From contig JACKOD010000002.1 of the NCBI GenBank assembly GCA_024234505.1, forward strand, positions 310,001 to 374,000: a stretch of DNA of 64,000 nucleotides, written 5' to 3'. This document shows, piece by piece, positions 33,597 through 42,064 of the stretch. The notes under the pieces were generated by a model. It was given only the letters and a program-made list of their open reading frames with translations. It was not told where the DNA came from and made no database searches. The position numbers and the translations under genes were made by a program. Numbering within the stretch: the stretch's first letter is position 1; every line of letters starts with the position of its first letter. This DNA is from Hahellaceae bacterium. GTDB lineage: Bacteria; Pseudomonadota; Gammaproteobacteria; Pseudomonadales; Oleiphilaceae.

Positions 33597-34808
33597 ATGA
33601 AACGACTTCAAGCCTTCAAATACGAATTAATGCCGGACGGCGAACAACAGCGCACTATGCGCCGTTTTGCCGGGTCGTGCCGCTTTGTATTCAACAAGGC
33701 GTTGGCGTTGCAGCAAGCACATTATGCAGAAGGCAAAAAGAAGCTGTCTTATGCCGATTTGTGCAAACATCTGACCGAGTGGCGGAAGAACAGCGAAACG
33801 CAATGGCTATCTGAAACCCATTCCCAACCCTTGCAACAAACGCTTAAAGACCTGGAACGAGCCTACAAAAACTTCTTCGAGAAACGCGCAGACTTCCCGC
33901 GCTTCAAGAAGAAAGGCCAGTCGGATAGTTTCCGCTATCCGCAAGGCTGCAAGCTCGATCAGGCCAATAGTCGGATATTCCTGCCGAAGCTAGGCTGGAT
34001 GCGCTACCGCAACAGCCGGGAATTGATGGGCGCGGTGAAAAACGTCACCGTGTCCGGCAAACAAGGCAAGTGGTACATCTCGATCCAGACCGAGCGCGAA
34101 ATCGATGCGCCGGTACATCCCTCGACCGCCATTGTGGGCATCGATATGGGGATTGCCCGTTTTGCCACGCTGAGCGACGGCAGTTATTTCGCTCCGCTCA
34201 ACAGTTTCAAACGCCAGGAAATCGCCTTGGCGAAGGCTCAGCGAGCCATGAGCCGCAAACAGAAGTTCAGCCACAACTGGAAAAAGGCAAAAGCCCGCAT
34301 CCAGAAAATCCATGCCCGTATCGGCAATGTCCGACGCGACTACCTGCACAAAACGACTGCCACCATCAGCCAAAACCACGCCATGATCGTGATAGAAGAT
34401 TTGCAGGTAAAGAATATGAGCAAAAGTGCCAAGGGAACAATCGAAGCAAAAGGACGTAACGTCAAAGCCAAATCAGGCTTAAACCGCTCCATCCTGGACC
34501 AAGGCTGGTTTGAGTTCAGGCGACAGCTTGAATACAAACAAGCATGGCTAGGCGGGGGCGTGATCGCGGTCAACCCACGCCATACCAGCCGTACTTGCCC
34601 ATGCTGTGGGCGTATCGCCAAAGAAAACCGCACCACGCAAGCCAAGTTTGAATGTGTGGAATGTGGCTATGCCAATAACGCTGATTTAGTGGGCGCAATG
34701 AATATCTTAGCGGCAGGACATGCCGTATTAGCGTGTGGAGAGAGGGTGCAACAAGACCGCTCGATGAAGCACGAACCCGCCGAAGGTATCACGCCAGCAA
34801 TGGCGTGA
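33597..34808 (+). CDS. tnpB: TnpB, RNA-guided nuclease of IS605, 403 aa
   Basis: Ancestor-type relative of Cas12 that cuts DNA matched to a guide in its omegaRNA, favouring retention of the element. RuvC acids: D183 (GIDMG), E267 (IEDLQ), D363 (NADLVGA). The zinc finger C334/C337/C353/C356 (CPCCG, CVECG) sits between the last two. Nothing is missing, and length is normal for this group, so it looks active while its TnpA partner does not. The start codon is 22 bp from the tnpA start, so the two share a divergent promoter. Confidence 0.95.
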   Translation: MKRLQAFKYELMPDGEQQRTMRRFAGSCRFVFNKALALQQAHYAEGKKKLSYADLCKHLTEWRKNSETQWLSETHSQPLQQTLKDLERAYKNFFEKRADFPRFKKKGQSDSFRYPQGCKLDQANSRIFLPKLGWMRYRNSRELMGAVKNVTVSGKQGKWYISIQTEREIDAPVHPSTAIVGIDMGIARFATLSDGSYFAPLNSFKRQEIALAKAQRAMSRKQKFSHNWKKAKARIQKIHARIGNVRRDYLHKTTATISQNHAMIVIEDLQVKNMSKSAKGTIEAKGRNVKAKSGLNRSILDQGWFEFRRQLEYKQAWLGGGVIAVNPRHTSRTCPCCGRIAKENRTTQAKFECVECGYANNADLVGAMNILAAGHAVLACGERVQQDRSMKHEPAEGITPAMA

Positions 34809-34870
34809 ACCAGTAGGAATCCCCTTGCTTTAGCGAGGGGAGGATGTCAAGAACGACGAGGTTATCGCCG
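34809..34870 (+). ncRNA. Probable omegaRNA 3' part: IS right end plus guide
   Basis: In characterised TnpB systems the omegaRNA runs from the tnpB 3' end through the right-end hairpin and into flanking host DNA, which acts as guide. Here the right end is 34809-34850 and the adjacent 20 bases (GAACGACGAGGTTATCGCCG) would be the guide. Its limits upstream within tnpB cannot be read from sequence alone. Confidence 0.5.
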
Positions 34871-34995
34871 TACAGGGCAGCGTACGGCTTTTCCCGTTCA
34901 TCTCAATGTCGGGACACCCGTATCCGGGCAATTGGCGGTTGAACAGCTAGCCAAACCGGTGATGTGTACAGACAAAGCATGAGGCCTTTTGGCCG
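34851..34995 (+). other. Host DNA remnant between the IS and nrtR
   Basis: An open but start-less frame reads to TGA at 34983 (ends ...VMCTDKA), and a second frame stops earlier. Neither gives a clear match to the missing half of the solute-binding protein. A GCCGTAC/GTACGGC hairpin followed by TTTT (34867-34892) could end tnpB transcripts. Probably leftover of a gene damaged together with the insertion. Confidence 0.35.
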
Positions 34996-35733
34996 CTAGC
35001 GCGGTCCTTCAATATTGCGTGGAAAGCAATGCGCCTGCTGTTTGTCGGATACGCGGTAGAGTTTGGCCGGGCGGCTTTGCCCCGTGCGCATGCCGCCGGT
35101 TTCTTCCAGAATGCCTGCATCGAGAATTCTGCGCCTGAACGCTTTTTTCTCTACCGGTTGATCCAGCAATATCTCGAACACCTGTTGCAGGTCGGTGAGT
35201 GTAAACGCGTCGGGCAACAGGTGAACCGGCAGGGCGGTATAGAGAACTTTACTTTTTAGACGTGCATGGCAGGTAGCCAGCAAGGTTTGATGATCAAAAG
35301 CCAGACCGTAGTTTTCCAATGCCTCCTTTACCGGCACCCAGGCCACTTGCTCACTGCTTTCATCCGGTTGAATCCTGAGGCTGTCGCTGGCAATCAATGC
35401 AAAGTAAACGACGGTGACCGACCAGCCTCTGGGGTCCCGTTTTGCATTGCCCACCGTCATGACCTGTTCCAGATAGGGAGAGGCTACACCGGTTTTTTCA
35501 AGGAGTTTTCGGTGTGCGGCATCTTCCAGACTGTGGTCTTGGCCCAGTTGGATAAAGCCGCCGGGTAATGCCCATTTTCCCTGTGCCGGGTGTTGTGCAC
35601 GTTTGACCAGCAACACCTCCAGCCGCTTTTCTCTCAGGGTAAAAATGGCCATATCTACGGTGGTTAATGGAACATCAAAATCGTGGATATTGTATTGGGC
35701 CAGGAAGGCTTGCTCTGAAACCGGATTTGTCAT
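34996..35733 (-). CDS. nrtR: NrtR, Nudix-related repressor of NAD metabolism, 245 aa
   Basis: N-terminal Nudix-like domain (about 15-150) that senses ADP-ribose, plus a C-terminal winged helix (about 165-235; LTDLQQVFEILLDQPVEKKAFRRRIL). The Nudix box has lost key acids: HRKLLEKTG where REUxEExG is expected, as in regulatory rather than catalytic members. I chose ATG 35733 (MTNPVSEQ) with GGAT ahead; a longer frame from 35808 has no ribosome site. It is divergent from an ADP-ribosylglycohydrolase gene, with a candidate operator between them and another before nadM. Confidence 0.93.
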   Translation of the reverse strand: MTNPVSEQAFLAQYNIHDFDVPLTTVDMAIFTLREKRLEVLLVKRAQHPAQGKWALPGGFIQLGQDHSLEDAAHRKLLEKTGVASPYLEQVMTVGNAKRDPRGWSVTVVYFALIASDSLRIQPDESSEQVAWVPVKEALENYGLAFDHQTLLATCHARLKSKVLYTALPVHLLPDAFTLTDLQQVFEILLDQPVEKKAFRRRILDAGILEETGGMRTGQSRPAKLYRVSDKQQAHCFPRNIEGPR

Positions 35734-35835
35734 AGGGGTATCCACTGTGATTCCACGAATAAGGGAGGTCCGTATCAAATGCTCTGGCAGAAGAATGCGT
35801 GGAGTCATTTGACGATGGGCCTGAGGCGAACTATG

Positions 35836-35863
35836 TTAGTGTGATAGTGCCACTATATTAGTG
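35836..35863. promoter_or_regulatory. Candidate NrtR operator between nrtR and the ADP-ribosylglycohydrolase gene
   Basis: TTAGTG occurs at 35836 and 35858 around ATAGTGCCACTAT (35844-35856). The part AGTG-N6-TGCCACTAT is shared with the site before nadM. It is 32 bp from the glycohydrolase start and about 100 bp from the nrtR start, so one site could control both directions. Confidence 0.65.
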
Positions 35864-35894
35864 TGGTCGAACTTGGGTGTCAAAGAGTTTGCTT

Positions 35895-37028
35895 ATGAAT
35901 AATACCGTTATGGCGCATGCCAAGGCGTCACGAGAAAAGCCTGATATGCGACAGGCGATTGAGGGTTCCTTGTTGGGCTTGATGGTCGGGGATGCGATAG
36001 GCTTACCACTGGAAGGGATCGGGCCAAGGCGTATTGAGCGGTTTCTGACCAAAGGATTGCACCCGCGTCTGCTGTTGGGGCGGGCCATGATATCGGACGA
36101 TAGCGAACATGCTCTGATGACCGCCGCGGCGTTGACGGCGCACTGGGGACAACCGCAACGATTTTCTCGCAGTCTGGCGTGGCGGTTGCGTTGGTGGTTT
36201 GCTCGTCTTCCTGCGGGGGTCGGGATGGCGACGGCTCGCTCCATTATCAAGCTGTGGCTGGGTTTTCCGCCTCGTTATAGTGGGGTTTTTTCTGCGGGGA
36301 ATGGGCCCGCCATGCGTGCACCGGTCATTGGCGTGGTGTTAGGCGATGCGCCTGTGCAGATGCTGGAATGTCTGGCCGGTTCAACACAAATGACTCACCG
36401 GGATCCGAAAGCACTGATGGGGGCGGTGGCTGTGGCGCAGGCCGCCTGGGTTGCCAGTCAACAGAAAGAAGCGGATTTCGATGCCTATCTCGCTTCATTG
36501 CAAACATTGATACAAAGTGCGAAGGGTGCCTTCGGGTTGAACTTATCCCTGTATGAAGACTTTTTGAAAATCCTGCGACCGGTGCAGGAGGCGCTGACCA
36601 ATGGTGATGACATAACACAGGTGGCACAGCAAATGGGCCTTGGAAAAGGCGTGACAGGGTATATGTATCATACGGTGCCATTGTCGCTGCTGGTGGCTTT
36701 TCGTTATCAGGACGATTATCGGCTGGCGATAGAATCCATCGTGCGATTGGGAGGCGATGCCGACACCACGGCAGCCATCGTTGGGGGCATCGTCGGTGCC
36801 CATACGGGTCGGAATCAGATTCCGGTGGAATGGCTGAAGGGCATTGCCGATTGGCCGATGAATCCGGTTTATGCCACTGCGCTGGCCAGCCAATTAGCTC
36901 ACGCCAAACAGAGCGGCCAGTCAGCTGCCGTGCGATGGTTGCCGGGGCCACTGATACTGTTGCGTAATCTGTTTTTTCTGACGGTCGTATTGACTCATGG
37001 TTTTCGGAGACTCTTGCCGCCTTACTAA
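35895..37028 (+). CDS. ADP-ribosylglycohydrolase-family protein (DraG-like), 377 aa
   Basis: Family members remove ADP-ribose from proteins or small molecules. Metal-site motifs: LMVGDAIGLPLEG (about 29-41 from ATG 35895), SDDSEHALMT (about 65-74; the usual TDDT shows as SDDS), and GGDADTTAAIVGGIVGA (about 285-301). A hydrophobic tail ends the protein. ATG 35895 has AAGAG ahead and is preferred over GTG 35877. Its place in the NrtR promoter region suggests a role in returning ADP-ribose to NAD metabolism. The stop-codon region is partly duplicated downstream. Confidence 0.85.
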   Translation: MNNTVMAHAKASREKPDMRQAIEGSLLGLMVGDAIGLPLEGIGPRRIERFLTKGLHPRLLLGRAMISDDSEHALMTAAALTAHWGQPQRFSRSLAWRLRWWFARLPAGVGMATARSIIKLWLGFPPRYSGVFSAGNGPAMRAPVIGVVLGDAPVQMLECLAGSTQMTHRDPKALMGAVAVAQAAWVASQQKEADFDAYLASLQTLIQSAKGAFGLNLSLYEDFLKILRPVQEALTNGDDITQVAQQMGLGKGVTGYMYHTVPLSLLVAFRYQDDYRLAIESIVRLGGDADTTAAIVGGIVGAHTGRNQIPVEWLKGIADWPMNPVYATALASQLAHAKQSGQSAAVRWLPGPLILLRNLFFLTVVLTHGFRRLLPPY

Positions 37029-37045
37029 CGTTTGCCGCCTTACTA
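37014..37045 (+). repeat. Tandem duplication of the 3' end of the ADP-ribosylglycohydrolase gene
   Basis: TTGCCGCCTTACTA occurs at 37014-37027 (the last codons, LPPY, with stop) and at 37032-37045; period 18 bp. The second copy is non-coding. Confidence 0.85.
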
Positions 37046-37082
37046 CACAGCTAAGAGAGAGCCATGTCCGGTGTTTTTTTGC

Positions 37083-37088
37083 TAGAAT
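37083..37088 (+). promoter_or_regulatory. Probable extended -10 promoter (TGCTAGAAT)
   Basis: TTTGCTAGAATC followed by a GC-rich start region, the same string as at 22852-22862. It is 180 bp before the metalloprotease gene. No clear -35. An imperfect ACAGA...TCTGT palindrome lies at about 37165-37179. Confidence 0.35.
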
Positions 37089-37267
37089 CCCCGCGCTTTT
37101 CCATCAGAGTGTGACGCAGAACGTCATTGACCTGATACACACTTGTCATATCGACATTTGGTTACAGATTACGTCTGTAGTGATACAGACTTATCTCGCA
37201 TGCTAAGAACGTTGCCGCGCCAGCTAGGGTAGGTGGTGAGGGAAGATGAATATTATGGAGAGAAAGA

Positions 37268-39229
37268 ATGAAGATAGCAGGATTTAGCTCGGTCGTTCGA
37301 CGCCGTTTCAACATGCCACTGGGCATTGTATTTTCCTCATTGATGTTTGGGTTCTCTGTGTCTTTGCCGTCCATGGCAAGCGCTCAGGAAGTGCTTGAGG
37401 GTGAACTGGATGTGCTGCACATCGATTTCGTCGACGGGCATGAAGAAACCCGTTTCTATTTAAAAGAGACAGGAAAGAAGCCGCGCAGGCTGAATCATTT
37501 TCAGGCCAACCGCCCGAATGGCAAGCCCTTTCAGAGCGGTGATAAAATCCGTGTCAGTGGCAATACCGATGATCAGGGCGTTCAGGTTGAAACGGTTACC
37601 GTGATTAGTACCACTGAATCCGTCCAGCCCGCACAGGATCAGGCCGCGTTAAATGCACGCAAAGCTGTCATCATGATGGTTGACATGAAGGATGTGCGGG
37701 CTTCAGACCAGTACACGCCGACCCAGATTGCCGGTGAAATGTTCTACAACAGTCATTCTGTTGATGGGGTTTATCAGGCCAGCTCTTACAATCAGATAGG
37801 GTTTCTTGACGATACGAATGGCGATGGTCAGCCCGATATCTATGGTCCCTTCAGTATCGGGTATGACGCAGCGGGCACCTGTGATTACTATGCCTGGGCG
37901 CAAGCAACGGAAGCTGCTGCCAGTGCGGCAGGTGTCGATTTATCCTTGTATCAGCACCGGGTTTTTGTTTTGCCGCGCTACAACAACCTGGCCCAGTGTG
38001 GTTGGGCAGGCATTGCCAATATAGGTTGTGGATTGTACTGCCGTGCCTGGGTGGCAGAAGCAGAATCAGGCATGGTTTATGCCCATGAACTGGGTCATAA
38101 CCTGGGGATGGGACACTCCAGTACCGACCCTGAAAATGACGGAGTGATTAATTCGACCTACGGCGATTACTCAGGAATCATGGGCTCAAATCGGGCCTGG
38201 CGGCAAATGAATGCGCCCCATCGGGTTGGGCTCGGGTATCTGAATGCTTACACCAATAGCCTGATTGATGTTACGTCGGGGGGTATTTATGATCTCTATC
38301 CCCTCGAAACCAATGCGGCGACCGAAGCGGTAGGCACTCAGATCATCAGAATCCCGACTTCAAACAGTGGTGAATATTATTATGTGTCCTACCGCAAAGC
38401 CTTGGGTAACTACGGTGCGGCAGCGCCTTATGTTGATAGAATCAGTGTGCACCGCTATCAGGGTGGCTCCATTCCAACGGCATTGGTGGCGAATCTGGGG
38501 GCAGGCGAGCGTTTCGAAGATGCCGTTTCAGGTCTCACGCTGATCGTATTGCAGTCGGGTGGGACACTGGCACAGGTGCAGGTTGCCTATGATTGCGTTG
38601 CCATTGCGCCAACGCTGGCACTTTCGCCGACGTTGCAGTATGCCCGTTCAGGGGACGTGCTGAACTACACAGCCACACTGACAAACAACGACAGTGCCGG
38701 TTGTGCAAGCAGTTCCTTTACACTCGGCACTCAGTCACCCTCCGGTGTTAGCGCGGTGCTGTCGAAAGCCAATCTGGATTTGGCTCCTGCAGCCAATGCG
38801 CCTTTCTCATTGCAAGTGAGCGGGCAGGGCGCAGATGGCCGGTATGATATCGCCGTCTCTGCGGGTGATTCGACGGGCGCTCATGCCTCGGCGTCATCAA
38901 GCGTGCAGCTGATTTTGGATAATCAGGCGCCTTCAGTGCCAACGAATCTGAGTTATTCCGTGCAGCGCAAGAACCGGATTTACCTCTCTTGGGACGTGGC
39001 CACGGATGCGCTTTCGGGAGTGAGCGCATATCAGGTCTATCGGGATGGTGCCCTGATCTACACCTCATCGGTTAATCTGGTACAGGATCAACCAGGCAGT
39101 GGCACTCACCTTTACGAAGTCGTCGCGATTGATAAAGCAGGTAACGCTTCCAATCCAAGTTCGGCGCTCAGTGTCACTGTGGGATCGACCGGCGGAAAAA
39201 CCGGGGGTGGAAAAGGCAAGAACCGCTAG
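37268..39229 (+). CDS. Secreted zinc metalloprotease, gametolysin-like (M11), 653 aa
   Basis: Extracellular protease. Signal peptide about 1-39 (SMASAQ). The catalytic domain contains HELGHNLGMGH: H273, H277 and H283 bind zinc, and E274 is the general base. A Met-turn candidate is GIMGS (about 298-302). Even-numbered cysteines in CGWAGIANIGCGLYCRAW suggest disulfides. The C-terminal part has a beta-sandwich (about 450-545) and a fibronectin type III-like domain (about 550-635; PSVPTNLSYSVQRKNRIYLSWD). It ends in a Gly/Lys-rich tail. Exported probably by type II secretion. Terminator at 39314. Confidence 0.88.
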   Translation: MKIAGFSSVVRRRFNMPLGIVFSSLMFGFSVSLPSMASAQEVLEGELDVLHIDFVDGHEETRFYLKETGKKPRRLNHFQANRPNGKPFQSGDKIRVSGNTDDQGVQVETVTVISTTESVQPAQDQAALNARKAVIMMVDMKDVRASDQYTPTQIAGEMFYNSHSVDGVYQASSYNQIGFLDDTNGDGQPDIYGPFSIGYDAAGTCDYYAWAQATEAAASAAGVDLSLYQHRVFVLPRYNNLAQCGWAGIANIGCGLYCRAWVAEAESGMVYAHELGHNLGMGHSSTDPENDGVINSTYGDYSGIMGSNRAWRQMNAPHRVGLGYLNAYTNSLIDVTSGGIYDLYPLETNAATEAVGTQIIRIPTSNSGEYYYVSYRKALGNYGAAAPYVDRISVHRYQGGSIPTALVANLGAGERFEDAVSGLTLIVLQSGGTLAQVQVAYDCVAIAPTLALSPTLQYARSGDVLNYTATLTNNDSAGCASSSFTLGTQSPSGVSAVLSKANLDLAPAANAPFSLQVSGQGADGRYDIAVSAGDSTGAHASASSSVQLILDNQAPSVPTNLSYSVQRKNRIYLSWDVATDALSGVSAYQVYRDGALIYTSSVNLVQDQPGSGTHLYEVVAIDKAGNASNPSSALSVTVGSTGGKTGGGKGKNR

Positions 39230-39313
39230 AAACCGTTGACGTTTGTTGCGATGCACAGTCGCGAGGGCTTTAACTCTTTGCATGGCAAAAACGTCTTCAC
39301 ATCCTTGTCAGTT

Positions 39314-39345
39314 AAAGGCCGACCTTAGCCGTCGGCCTTTTTTTT
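39314..39345 (+). terminator. Rho-independent terminator after the metalloprotease gene
   Basis: AAAGGCCGAC (39314-39323) pairs with GTCGGCCTTT (39331-39340), a 7-base loop, then a run of T to 39345. Confidence 0.93.
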
Positions 39346-39390
39346 AACCCGCGAACAATGGAAATGGGGGTTAACAATACGCTTGACATG

Positions 39391-39413
39391 TTAAGTGGCT
39401 ATATGCCACTATG
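39391..39413. promoter_or_regulatory. Candidate NrtR operator before nadM
   Basis: AGTGGC-TATAT-GCCACT is a perfect 6 bp palindrome (39394-39410) extended by AT. It shares AGTG-N6-TGCCACTAT with the nrtR site. The gene starts about 70 bp downstream. Confidence 0.65.
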
Positions 39414-39481
39414 TGCCCATGATGAATTAGCTTCTGGATAGACCGGAAGAAGAAAAAAACGTGCAAGGGAGGCTTGCCGCT

Positions 39482-40519
39482 ATGAATACTAAACCCTACG
39501 ATTTTTTGGTTTTTATCGGACGATTTCAGCCGTTTCATGCAGGGCACCTGGCGGTTATTGAGGCTGGTTTGGAAAAAGCGTCTCAGTTAATTGTTCTCTG
39601 CGGCTCGGCGCATCAACCACGCACTACCCGTAATCCATGGAGTGTCGCAGAACGGGAAACCATGATTCGCGGAGCATTGAGTGATCGGGACAATGAGCGA
39701 GTCCACGTTGTGCCGCTCATGGATGTGGTGTACAACGACGAACTCTGGGTAAGAAATGTACAGGCAACCGTTGGCGGATTGGTCACAGCCCACTACGGTA
39801 AACCTCATCTGCCGCCCAAGGTAGGATTGATCGGGCACGCGAAGGATCATAGTTCGTTTTACCTGAACTTGTTTCCGCAATGGGGAAGTGAAACCGTACC
39901 GAACAGAGAAGACATCAGTGCGACGCCCTTAAGAGAAGCCTATTTTGATGAGGGCGTGATTTTTGACTCGGCGCACCTGCCCGCCAATGTTAATACCTGG
40001 CTGGCGGCGTTCAGGGAGACGCCGGACTTTAATGAAGTAAAAAGCGAGCATGAATTTGTTCGCAAATATCGTCAGGCATGGCAGCATGCGCCTTATCCTC
40101 CCACCTTTGTGACGGTCGATGCGGTCGTTGTTCAAAGTGGTCATGTATTGATGGTGGAGCGTAAGGCACGCCCCGGTAAAGGCTTGTTGGCGCTACCGGG
40201 GGGCTTTGTGGATGGCAACGAAAAACTGGTGGATGCGTGTTTAAGGGAGCTGCGTGAAGAGACGCGCTTGAAAGTACCCTCTCCGGTATTAAAGGGCTCC
40301 ATTCGTAGCCAGCAGGTTTTCGATGACCCTTATCGCTCGGCACGAGGGAGGACGATTACTCACGCTTTTCACATTGAACTGGCCCCCAATAGTGTACTGC
40401 CAAAAGTGAAAGGCGGAGACGATGCTAAAAATGCCTTTTGGATGCCATTGGCAGATTTAAATCCAACGCAAATTTTTGAAGACCACTACTTTATCATTCA
40501 GGAAATGATGGGTGGTTGA
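39482..40519 (+). CDS. nadM: NadM-Nudix bifunctional protein: NMN adenylyltransferase + Nudix hydrolase, 345 aa
   Basis: Joins NMN and ATP to NAD; the Nudix half probably cleaves ADP-ribose. The N-terminal nucleotidyltransferase begins FLVFIGRFQPFHAGHLAVIE, with the GRFQPFHxGH ATP motif. The C-terminal Nudix box, GGFVDGNEKLVDACLRELREETRL (about 237-260), has all catalytic acids. I chose ATG 39482, nine bases after AGGGAGG. nadV follows 80 bp downstream on the same strand. Together they form the two-step nicotinamide to NAD salvage route, under a candidate NrtR site. Confidence 0.95.
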   Translation: MNTKPYDFLVFIGRFQPFHAGHLAVIEAGLEKASQLIVLCGSAHQPRTTRNPWSVAERETMIRGALSDRDNERVHVVPLMDVVYNDELWVRNVQATVGGLVTAHYGKPHLPPKVGLIGHAKDHSSFYLNLFPQWGSETVPNREDISATPLREAYFDEGVIFDSAHLPANVNTWLAAFRETPDFNEVKSEHEFVRKYRQAWQHAPYPPTFVTVDAVVVQSGHVLMVERKARPGKGLLALPGGFVDGNEKLVDACLRELREETRLKVPSPVLKGSIRSQQVFDDPYRSARGRTITHAFHIELAPNSVLPKVKGGDDAKNAFWMPLADLNPTQIFEDHYFIIQEMMGG

Positions 40520-40551
40520 GGTAGCGGGCAGCAGCACGCTAATCATGGAGC

Positions 40552-40570
40552 GCGGTGGAAAGACCACCGC
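40552..40570 (+). other. Hairpin between nadM and nadV
   Basis: GCGGTGG / CCACCGC, 7 bp stem with a 5-base loop, 29 bp before nadV. It lacks a T-run, so it is more likely an mRNA processing or stability hairpin in a shared transcript. Confidence 0.4.
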
Positions 40571-40599
40571 ATAGACAAACTGACCGGAGGATTTCCGTC

Positions 40600-41985
40600 A
40601 TGAGCAAAAATCTTATATTAAATGTAGACTCCTACAAAAGTTCTCACTATCTGCAATATCCACCCAATACCACCCGCGTGTCGAGTTACATTGAGTCGCG
40701 CGGCGGCGAGTTCGACAAGGTGGTCTTTTTCGGGTTGCAGATGTTTATTAAGGAATACCTCTGCAAGCCCATTTCTGCCGAGGATATTGACGAAGCCGTC
40801 GCCTTATTTGCCGCCCACGGCGTGCCATTTAACGAAGCTGGCTGGCGGTACATTCTTGACCGCTATCAGGGATTTTTGCCGGTTGAGATTCAGGCCGTAC
40901 CGGAAGGTACCGTCATCGAAGGTAAAAATGTGCTGGTACAAATGGTTAATACCGATATGGAATGCGCCTGGTTGACCAGCTATCTTGAAACGGCCTTACT
41001 GCGAGCCGTTTGGTATCCCACGACAGTTGCGACCATTTCCTGGAATTGTCGTAACGTGATCGAGCGTTATCTGCAAAGCACAGCTGACTCTCTGGACGGA
41101 TTACCGTTTAAATTACATGATTTTGGTGCCCGCGGAGCCAGTTCGGAAGAAACCGCTGCCATCGGTGGTGCTGCCCACCTGGTGAGCTTTATGGGCACAG
41201 ATACTGTCAGTGCCTTACTTGCTGTACGCCGCTATTATGGTGCAGAAATGGCCGGCTTCTCGATTCCTGCGGCGGAGCACAGCACGATCACCAGCTGGAG
41301 TAGAGACGGTGAACTGGATGCTTATCGCAACATGCTGAATCAATTTTCGGGCCCCGGAAAAATTGTTGCGGTAGTGAGCGACTCCTATGACTTATGGAAT
41401 GCGATAGACAATCTGTGGGGCGAGGAGTTGAAAGCACAGATTGAGCAGAGTGGAGGAACGCTGGTGGTGCGTCCCGACAGTGGTGACCCGGTGGAAGTGG
41501 TGACAGAAACCGTCGAACGCTTGATGGATAAGTTTGGGTACAGCGTGAACAGTAAAGGATTCCGTGTATTGCCTGCCTGTATTCGGGTGATTCAGGGCGA
41601 CGGTATCTCATTAAAAAGCATTGAGGATATTCTGGCTGCCATGAAAGCGCGCGAGCAAAGCGCGGAAAATGTCGCCTTCGGGATGGGGGCGGAGTTGTTG
41701 CAGAAGGTCAATCGCGACACCTTGCAGTTTGCTATGAAGGCTTCCGCAGTCAGAGTGGACGGCTTCTGGCGAGATGTTTACAAAGATCCTGTGACAGATC
41801 AGGGAAAACGCTCCAAGAAAGGCCGACTGGCGTTGGTCAAAGATCCCTGCGGAAGCTTTAAAACAGTAAGGGAGCAGGATTTAAGTGGCAGGGACAACTA
41901 TCTGGAAACGGTATTCAGTAACGGCGAGTTACTGGTGAACCAGCGTTTTGATGACATCCGCGAGCGCCTTAATAATCAAGGTTGA
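40600..41985 (+). CDS. nadV: Nicotinamide phosphoribosyltransferase, 461 aa
   Basis: Converts nicotinamide and PRPP to NMN, the first salvage step. Recognised from LNVDSYKSSHYLQYPPNTTRVSSYIESRGG (start), KLHDFGARGASSEETAAIGGAAHLVSFMGTDT (about 168-199), IPAAEHSTITSW and VVRPDSGDP, the usual family blocks. I chose ATG 40600, with GGAGGA eight bases ahead. Full length for bacterial NAMPT. Confidence 0.96.
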   Translation: MSKNLILNVDSYKSSHYLQYPPNTTRVSSYIESRGGEFDKVVFFGLQMFIKEYLCKPISAEDIDEAVALFAAHGVPFNEAGWRYILDRYQGFLPVEIQAVPEGTVIEGKNVLVQMVNTDMECAWLTSYLETALLRAVWYPTTVATISWNCRNVIERYLQSTADSLDGLPFKLHDFGARGASSEETAAIGGAAHLVSFMGTDTVSALLAVRRYYGAEMAGFSIPAAEHSTITSWSRDGELDAYRNMLNQFSGPGKIVAVVSDSYDLWNAIDNLWGEELKAQIEQSGGTLVVRPDSGDPVEVVTETVERLMDKFGYSVNSKGFRVLPACIRVIQGDGISLKSIEDILAAMKAREQSAENVAFGMGAELLQKVNRDTLQFAMKASAVRVDGFWRDVYKDPVTDQGKRSKKGRLALVKDPCGSFKTVREQDLSGRDNYLETVFSNGELLVNQRFDDIRERLNNQG

Positions 41986-41993
41986 GTTTATAA

Positions 41994-42039
41994 ACTGACT
42001 GCGTGACCGGACGAAGCGTGCCGGTATCGCGCAGTCAGT
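41994..42039. other. Long hairpin between convergent nadV and DHH gene
   Basis: ACTGACTGCG (41994-42003) pairs with CGCAGTCAGT (42030-42039), with an inner CCGG/CCGG. No T-run on either side, so a factor-independent stop is doubtful. Confidence 0.45.
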
Positions 42040-42064
42040 AGTGACTCAATCGCTCGATGAAGCC

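Larger units (their letters stand above)
33090..34850 (+). mobile_element. IS200/IS605-family element with divergent tnpA and tnpB
   Basis: Two genes point outward from a shared centre, as in IS605. The left end has a GCCCCG...CGGGGA hairpin (33105-33126) and a second, GGACAC/GTGTCC (33137-33152). The right end has CCCCTTGCTTTAGCGAGGGG (34821-34840) followed by AGGATGTCAA, which looks like the right-end terminus of this group. The left limit is uncertain: I place it after TTTTAC (33084-33089), but it could be up to about 11 bases further right. No target duplication is expected for this family. Confidence 0.88.

Noticed and set aside
34851..34995. Continuation of the solute-binding protein after the IS
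   Set aside because: No reading frame joins convincingly to the part before the IS, and the segment is too short for the missing half.
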